DNA from: Entrophospora sp. SA101
Taxonomy: Eukaryota > Glomeromycota > Glomeromycetes > Entrophosporales > Entrophosporaceae
Direction: 5' to 3'
NCBI GenBank assembly: GCA_958430865.1
Contig: CAUDNR010002491.1
Coordinates: forward strand, 1-64,000
Length of the DNA stretch: 64,000 bases
Under the pieces are notes generated by a model. That model was not told the origin of the DNA, made no database searches, and saw only the letters and a list, made by a program, of their open reading frames with translations. The translations under genes were made by a program, and so were the position numbers. Every line of letters starts with the position of its first letter. Position 1 is the first letter of the stretch. Of this stretch, positions 57,872 to 64,000 are shown in pieces.

Positions 57872-59124
57872 ATTCTCTTGATATTTTTGTTTTTTTTTTA
57901 TTTAAAATAAAAAAAGCATTTAAAATCATTGATGAATTCTCTTGATATTTTTATTTTTAAAAAATAAAGAAAGCATTTAAAACTACAATCTATAGGTGAA
58001 GGTTTCAAAAGTTTCCATCCCAGTTGAGCAAAGAATTCTTAAAAAAAAGATTTTTGCTGATGGAAATGAATAATTGCATATTCTTAAATTTGTCATCTCG
58101 TTGTTCTCAAATTCATCATTCAATCTTTATATTTTTTTGGTACAATTAATATTATTTTTTATGTATAAAACTAACACTTCTCCATTAATTTTATATACAA
58201 ATTTTTTCTTTTATAAAAAAATCAAATCTTATAATTTCAAATATTTAAAAATAAACAACAATGCCATCAAAAACTTATTCAGTTTCCAATTATCAAATCA
58301 CAATTAGATGTTTTTCGATATAGCTCTTATTCGGTAGAAGAAACAGAGAAAAATACCAACCTTGTGAAAAGGTAAACTAACTTAACTTGCAAAGTTTTAA
58401 ATTTCTAATTTACATGAATAAAAAATAAATAAATTTTTTAATAAAAGTTGGTGATTGATTAATAATAAAGATGTGATTAAAATCTGAAACCATTGCGAAA
58501 ACATTTTTTGAATGAAATTTTTGATACTTTAGTACTTAAGATTTGATAAGAATTTTAATATCACCGTTATTGAATTTACAGGTAATGAAAAACATTATAT
58601 AATAATATACATTATCTTAAAAATGAAAGAGTTAAAGAGCTAAAATTACCCAATTTATTAAAAATAGTCTTCTAGTTTTATATGTAAATTGAATTGATTC
58701 TGAATCTACTACATTTGGGTTTTGTTGCACATGATTTATGATTTGATTTAAATTTGATAATTCTTTTTCAAATCATGGACTGTCTGATTATGAGCAAGTG
58801 CATCTACTTTACTTACCACAAGTTTCATAAAGAATACTTCTGGATTAATGTTTTCTGGTAGCCACAATTACAGACTAATTCAAGTTAATCATAAAAAATT
58901 TGCATTAGCTAGAACAGATCTACAAATAAGGTCATTTTCGGTTCCATGATCTGTATTTCATGCAATGCAAATACCTGCAGCTGGCTTTACATTAGGGGTT
59001 GGTGGTTTGACATGCAAATTATAAATTTAATGGTAAGTAAAATATATTCTATGAACAAAATGAAAAGTATTTGCATGTATGTAAACATTTATATATATCT
59101 ATATATATATAATCTATTGTAGAT
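57872..59124. other. Gene-free stretch with a short tandem duplication
   Basis: AATTCTCTTGATATTTTT..AAAGCATTTAAAA occurs twice, at about 57871 and 57934. It overlaps the end of the UMP1 3' region, suggesting a 63-bp duplication. A short frame after 57998 (VKVSKVSIPVEQRIL) is too short to assign. No other exon is visible. Confidence 0.45.
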
Positions 59125-61290
59125 ATGGCAAATAAAAGTTCTGAAATGCTTGGATCTCTAATTAATGGTGTAAAATCTGCAATAGGATCAATTGGTGGAT
59201 TAACAAATATGAATGTTGGAATAGAAATACCTGGTTTTGTAAAAAATATGTTTTCTAAAAATCCAACTCAATCAAAATCATCGTCAAATTCATTTAAGGC
59301 TGATTCAGATAGACCAAAGTTTATCAAAAAGGAGGATGAAGGTGATTCAGAATCATCTAGTGGTGGTAATAGTGGTAATAGTGGTCCATCATCATCATCA
59401 GCTGCTGCTGCTGCTGCAACTGCGGCTTCATTATTTATGACTGGAGAAAAAGATAATGATGAGAATGATGGTGAAGATTCTGGAGCACATAAAAATAAAC
59501 GTGGTATTCCAGCACAAGATAATGAATTCATGGTGCTTAAAAAAAAATTGATAGAAGTTTGTAATATTTTAATGAGCATTGATCATAAAGAGGCATTAAA
59601 ATTACCAAGTATTGTAGTAATCAGTAGTCAAAGCTCTGGCAAAAGTTCTGTATTAGAAGCAATTGTTGGTCATAAATTTTTGCCAAAGTAAGGTTTTCCT
59701 TTCTTTGATTTTAATATTAAATTTTAATATAATATTAAGAATATGCATTTTAATTTCTAATTTTTTGATTGTTTAACTGATTTTTCAGAAGATCAAATAT
59801 GGTTACTCGGAGACCAATTGAGCTAACATCAATACATATAAAGAAGAATATGGTGAATTTTCTCAACTTGGATTAGGAAAAATACATGATTTTTTACATA
59901 TACAACAAACATTACATGATCTTAATTTGGCAGCACCAGAGTCTGAATGTGTTTCCAACAAACCAATTGAACTTCATATCTATTCACCCAATGTTCCTGA
60001 CTTGACTTTAATAGATTTTCCTGGTTACATTCAAGTCACAAATAAAAACCAACCTGAAACTTTAAAAGAAAAAATTGTTGAATTATGTGAGCAATATATC
60101 AGAGAGCTAAATATTATATTAGCAGTATGTTCTGCTGATATATATTTGGCAAATTCAGAAGCTTTAAAAGCTAGTCACAAAGTAGACTCTTTAGTTTGCA
60201 TACTATTGGTGTTATAACAAAAATGGATTTAGTTGAACCAGAAATTGGTGCAAGTATATTAAGAAACACCGATTATCCATTACATCTAGGTTATATTGGT
60301 GTTGTTTGCAAAACCCTTAGAAAAAAAATATTACATCAGCTTTGATGCAACATGAGGACCAATTTGTTAGGAATAATCATGTGTATAGTCAATGAGGTAT
60401 CCAAATTGGTACTGGAACTTTATGTAGGAAACTTATGGAAGTGTTGGAGGAAAATATGGCAAAATCATTGTTTTCAATTGTTTCAGCAGTCCAATCAGAA
60501 TTAGAAGAGGCTTGTTATCAATTTAAAGTGCAGTATAATTGACAGGTTCGTTACATGATATATATATACACATATATAAATCTAAATATTTTTTTTTGCT
60601 TTGTATATATGCTTCATTAAAAAACTTATTGATGTTGATATTAGACAAATTACAGCAGAATCTTATGTTGCTGAAACCATTGACAGCATTAAACATAATT
60701 CAAAGACTTTGCACATCCTTTTAGAAAACCTCAAGTTAGAAATGAAATACATGCTATGTTAGAGCAGAGAGTGCTAGATCTTTGTGCAGAGTTGTATTGG
60801 ACAGATAAAAGGATTGTTGACTTGCCAAAAACACCGCCTAATGATCTTTATTGGTAATATAAACTTGACATGAGTTCTGCCACACTTACTAAAAGCAGTA
60901 TAGGAAGAACAAGTACTCAATTAATAGTAGATGTATTAATGGCAAATATGGAGAAATTAGCATCAATGTAACCATTGAATCATCACCCAGATACTAGTAA
61001 AAAAGTGCTTAATTTTAGTAATGAAAATTTACATAACAAATTTCCCACCACCACTGATCAAGTTGAAAATTGTGTAAAACTTTATAAATATGTAATGAAC
61101 AAGAATGGGCTGAAGGTTTAAAGAGATCGATTTTACTTGTAGAAAAAGAATTAGAGTATTGTGATAATGTCTTACAACAAATCAAAAATACTGTAGGTAA
61201 AAAAAATTAAGAGCTGCAATAAAATATATTCTAGATGGAGAAAAAGAAGCAGCTACATTTTCACCTAAATTATTGAATAATTTTGTCAAA
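59125..61290 (+). pseudogene. MGM1: Mitochondrial dynamin-like GTPase (Mgm1/OPA1) pseudogene
   Basis: Mgm1/OPA1 drives inner mitochondrial membrane fusion. From ATG 59125 the sequence has a Ser/Ala-rich N-terminal region, then [20 protein letters not shown] (Walker A, first Gly replaced by Ser). An intron follows at about 59690-59788 whose removal continues as [13 protein letters not shown]. Further on, in other frames, are [19 protein letters not shown] (G3), [19 protein letters not shown] (G4), [19 protein letters not shown] middle-domain sequence, RVLDLCAELYWTDKR and QLIVDVLMANMEKLA. Frame shifts near 59838 and 60195 and stops (near 60394, 60541 and 60969) break it repeatedly. The targeting peptide and the first exons are missing. 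Retention of an intron means the copy arose by DNA duplication, not retroposition. A functional gene is expected elsewhere. Confidence 0.88.
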
Positions 61291-62219
61291 ATTATAAAAA
61301 AATCAACAGTAGACAATATCAACAGAAACATGTACCCACATTTAAACAATAGTTGCTATATTTGGATAGCCCTTTTCTTTTATCATTTTGTTTATAGAAC
61401 TTTTCCCTCGTTTAATGAAATATTTTTTCTTTTGTAATGGTGTACATCCGATTGGTTTCATTTCACCATTTAATATGGAAGTATGATTGGTTGAGGTATC
61501 ACTTAGACCTTTATTAAGTGACTTATAAATTTATCACCGCAAAATATTGGTTTAATGATGGGATCCTGGAAATTGAAACGGTACTTGACTTCAGTGTATT
61601 TTTCCGACCTTTTAATTGGTAAATCTTGTCTTTTAAAGTGTATTAAAAAAAAATTAATTTAGTTTCTTCCGATTATTATTCTTGTAATAACAACAAAAGG
61701 TATAATACCTACAAGCTGTTAAATATTCCAACTCATTTGTCAGCTATTGAACTTTTTTTCAATTATATTCCAAATCCAACGAAGAATGGTATGATGCATT
61801 GGATAAAGTTGATGAGATTGATTGAGACAATATTGGTTTTTAATAGCATATGGATTGCTACCAGGGTTGGAAAATGTGTAGTCCATTGGGTCTATTGGGT
61901 CCATTAGTGTAATATTTTAAACTATATTTGATGTTTAATTAATGGCAATGGACCAACCCTGGTTTTCTCACATCATTATTTAATGTTGTTTGATGCTTGT
62001 ACTGTGTAAACCAATAAGTGTGAGCAGTATAGGAGAAGAATCAAAAGTTTTATGTGAACTCACATCTTCAATTATTTCATTTTTGTCAATGTATTAATTA
62101 ATATTAGTCAACGATTCTTTATCCATTTTTTTATCAAGCTCTGAGTAATAGTAAAGATAAAGATAAAATTAAATAAAAAAATTATATCTTAACAATTGAT
62201 AGTGGACGAGGAAACCTAT

Positions 62220-62331
62220 GGTGGCGCGCAGAACACCTTGTCTAGTATCAATACTTTATTTGATAGAGCACAACAAATGGCAACATGTCAAGGTGACCCA
62301 GGGTGGCGCACAGAGCACCCTGTCTAGTATT
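62220..62331. repeat. Two direct copies of a 30-bp GC-richer motif, 82 bp apart
   Basis: GGTGGCGCGCAGAACACCTTGTCTAGTAT at 62220 and GGTGGCGCACAGAGCACCCTGTCTAGTAT at 62302 differ at only a few sites. Their composition is much richer in G+C than the surroundings. Confidence 0.75.
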
Positions 62332-62878
62332 GACTTAGCTCAAAGCCAAGTTGTATTGTCAACCTTTTATACTCTTATGCAAAGTCATTCCTAACCTTGA
62401 ATGAATTCTTTAGTAAAGATGCCTTGTTGAGGTGTCGTATTTTCGTTCAATCTCGTCTATGTGTTTCTTGTACTTGAAGCCCTACAATCCTATAAGCACA
62501 AGAAGTAAATGATAAGCAATTTTTAGACACGTAATCAATAAAGCCTAAATAAGACCAACCATCAACGGGGCACTCGTTGAAATAAGAGCCAAAATCTGAT
62601 AGTTGATATTCAATGAAATAGATCAAACTGCTGTTGATCTTAAAAAATAATTACGCTAATGAAAAATTGAGTAGGTGCCGATAATCTAAAGACATCAAAA
62701 ATTTTGGCTAAACTTTAAAATGTATAAGCTCAATGACCATGCAAGATAAAAAAAAAAACTCTCTATAGTTTTATTCTATAAGACATAAGGAAAGATGCAA
62801 TAGAGAGTTTGTTTAAATTTTATTAAAATGAAGAGAGCTATGATGATTTAAAGTTTGTCATTTTTACTATGGTTGGCT

Positions 62879-63273
62879 CGGTCTAAAGACCTCCTATTGC
62901 TGCGCCACGCGCTCAAATTTCAAAAATTGCAATAAATTTTTTTAAAAAAAGGGTTACACATGATTTTGGTTAAAAAACTATTTTCCTTACTGCCAAATTT
63001 AGATATGATGGTCGAGTATTAGGCTAAATTTAGGAATGATAATCAAAAGCTAGTCTAAATTTAGCAATGATCCTAGAGTTCAAATTTCTCATGAGCATAG
63101 TAAAGTACATGTTTTAAAAAAGAATAGAACTCTATAATAAATAATTTTTTGGAGAAAATCTTTTCATTACATTAAAAGTAGAAACCTATTTTACCAATTA
63201 ATAAGGCTATTTTTTAAAATGTAGGACAGAAAATGACTTCTATACTTTTAAAATTTGCGAGGTCTTTAGACCG
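62879..63273. repeat. Palindromic motif pair GGTCTAAAGACC
   Basis: CGGTCTAAAGACCTC at 62879-62893 is the reverse complement of GAGGTCTTTAGACCG at 63259-63273. The motif is itself nearly palindromic. The pair may mark the ends of a 395-bp element; the interior also has two copies of CTAAATTTAG(G/C)AATGAT about 30 bp apart. Confidence 0.45.
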
Positions 63274-63461
63274 AATTTGTGAATTCCGAAATTAAAATAG
63301 AAAAGTTGATTGGTGGGGCCAGTCTGTACGATCTTCGATTCCATACTTTTGTTTCATACAGAGCATTTTTTACTACAGAGGCGCAGATGTACGGAATACG
63401 GAACCTCTATAGACTCCTTTTACTTCTGCTAAATCAATTAAAAAGAATGGAACGTTAGAAC

Positions 63462-63647
63462 ACACTGATTGTCACAATCCTAGAGTTTATGCCTTATTTA
63501 CTCCACGTGTAAAAGATGCAGTAGTCAGTACTACATGATTGGATTGGAAGATAATTCCATCTACTGAGACCAATAACGGTTATGATGATTACCTTATGAA
63601 TGTACCATTTTGGGCCTTTGGTAAAGAAAAAATAGAGAAATATTAAT
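63462..63647 (+). pseudogene. Unidentified coding relic
   Basis: One frame gives DCHNPRVYALFTPRVKDAVV, then STT, an in-frame TGA near 63537, then LDWKIIPSTETNNGYDDYLM and NVPFWAFGKEKIEKY before a TAA. Composition is typical of an ordered protein domain. I do not recognise it. The single internal TGA again sits where Trp would fit (before LDW). Confidence 0.45.
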
Positions 63648-63865
63648 GATCCGAGTAAAAAAATAAATAGAACTTATTTACAATGTTGATGATTTAAAAA
63701 AAATATATAAGCAAAAATCAATCATCAGGATCTCTTAATAGTGGAATGGATTACGAAAGATGCCTGTACTGCACCAGGATTAGAACTCATACAATGAGCT
63801 ATTTATAGGAGAGTAAGACCAGGACTTTCCAAGAATGCACCGAGTTTTTATATTTGAATTGGCAT

Positions 63866-64000
63866 ATTAATATGGGTGTATGGATGCTAATCCAAATAAA
63901 CGTCCACCGCTAAATGAATATTTGATATCTGAAATAAATAACGCTATTATTCTGAAGAGCAACTTGATCAATTAGAAAGGTTTTCAATGAAATGGAAAAT
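63866..64000 (+). pseudogene. Protein kinase C-lobe fragment, runs off the window
   Basis: CMDANPNKRPPLNEYLISEI matches the C-terminal subdomain XI of the expanded zinc-ribbon kinase family (C-W/M-D-x-N/D-P-x-KRP). After a one-base shift the frame continues as YYSEEQLDQLERFSMKWK. No intact kinase precedes it within 2 kb, so this is another detached fragment. Confidence 0.7.

Larger units (their letters stand above)
61291..63461. other. Gene-free stretch with repeats
   Basis: The first few hundred bases may still be decayed Mgm1 sequence. Repeats at 62220-62331 and 62879-63273 are described separately. No gene is recognised. Confidence 0.4.

Noticed and set aside
1..64000. A bacterial-type operon, defence island or biosynthetic cluster
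   Set aside because: Genes are spliced, on both strands and functionally unrelated; no coupled enzyme set is present.

Overview
The window is very AT-rich (roughly three quarters A+T). It has intron-dense genes with short GT-AG introns of about 60-110 bp, long Asn/Ser-rich protein tails, abundant (AAT)n and (AT)n microsatellites, and many decayed DNA transposons. Together with family-level protein resemblances recognised from memory (zinc-ribbon kinases, a BTB protein, an F-box-like protein, two-helix membrane proteins), this points to an early-diverging fungus. Glomeromycotina, a Rhizophagus-like genome, is my best guess. No database search was possible.

Layout. 1-4.4 kb: a gene-free stretch, a fold-back element, and relics of two DNA transposons. 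4.7-6.9 kb (minus): a 12-exon RNA 3'-phosphate cyclase. 8.1-9.9 kb: a single-exon F-box-like protein. 10-15 kb: mostly gene-free, with a hAT relic. 15.2-17 kb (minus): a 9-exon two-helix membrane protein with a 10-nt microexon. 18.5-22.8 kb (minus): a full-length ABCB transporter, divergent from a CBM48-domain gene (23.7-25.7 kb, plus). 26.0-28.1 kb (minus): the E2 subunit of pyruvate dehydrogenase, convergent with the CBM48 gene. 30-31.8 kb (plus): a Ser/Thr kinase resembling fungal Hal4/Npr1-type kinases. 34-39.4 kb: a mobile-element block with a non-autonomous Tc1-like element, a hAT pseudogene, a kinase fragment, and a Tc1/mariner element intact at both ends. 40-41 kb: a BTB-domain gene. 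42.5-43.8 kb: a second, more decayed Tc1/mariner element. 44-52 kb: gene-poor DNA with relics and microsatellites. 52-54.3 kb (plus): a zinc-ribbon pseudokinase. 57.1-57.9 kb (plus): the proteasome maturation factor UMP1/POMP. 59.1-61.3 kb (plus): a pseudogene of the mitochondrial dynamin Mgm1/OPA1. 61.3-64 kb: relics, ending in a kinase C-lobe fragment.

The functional genes are unrelated housekeeping or signalling functions (RNA end processing, pyruvate oxidation, proteasome assembly, membrane export, phosphorylation signalling) with no operon-like logic. Exon structures were worked out by hand. All eight multi-exon models close in frame, giving 396, 377, 1292, 619, 533, 565, 542 and 145 aa; the two-exon BTB gene gives 303 aa. 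I found no clear new defence or biosynthetic system. The most distinctive signals are extreme gene architecture (an exon holding only the start codon, exons of 10 and 25 nt, a probable GC-AG intron), a pseudokinase in an expanded family, a scatter of fragments from that same family, and several small inverted-repeat elements that look previously unnamed.
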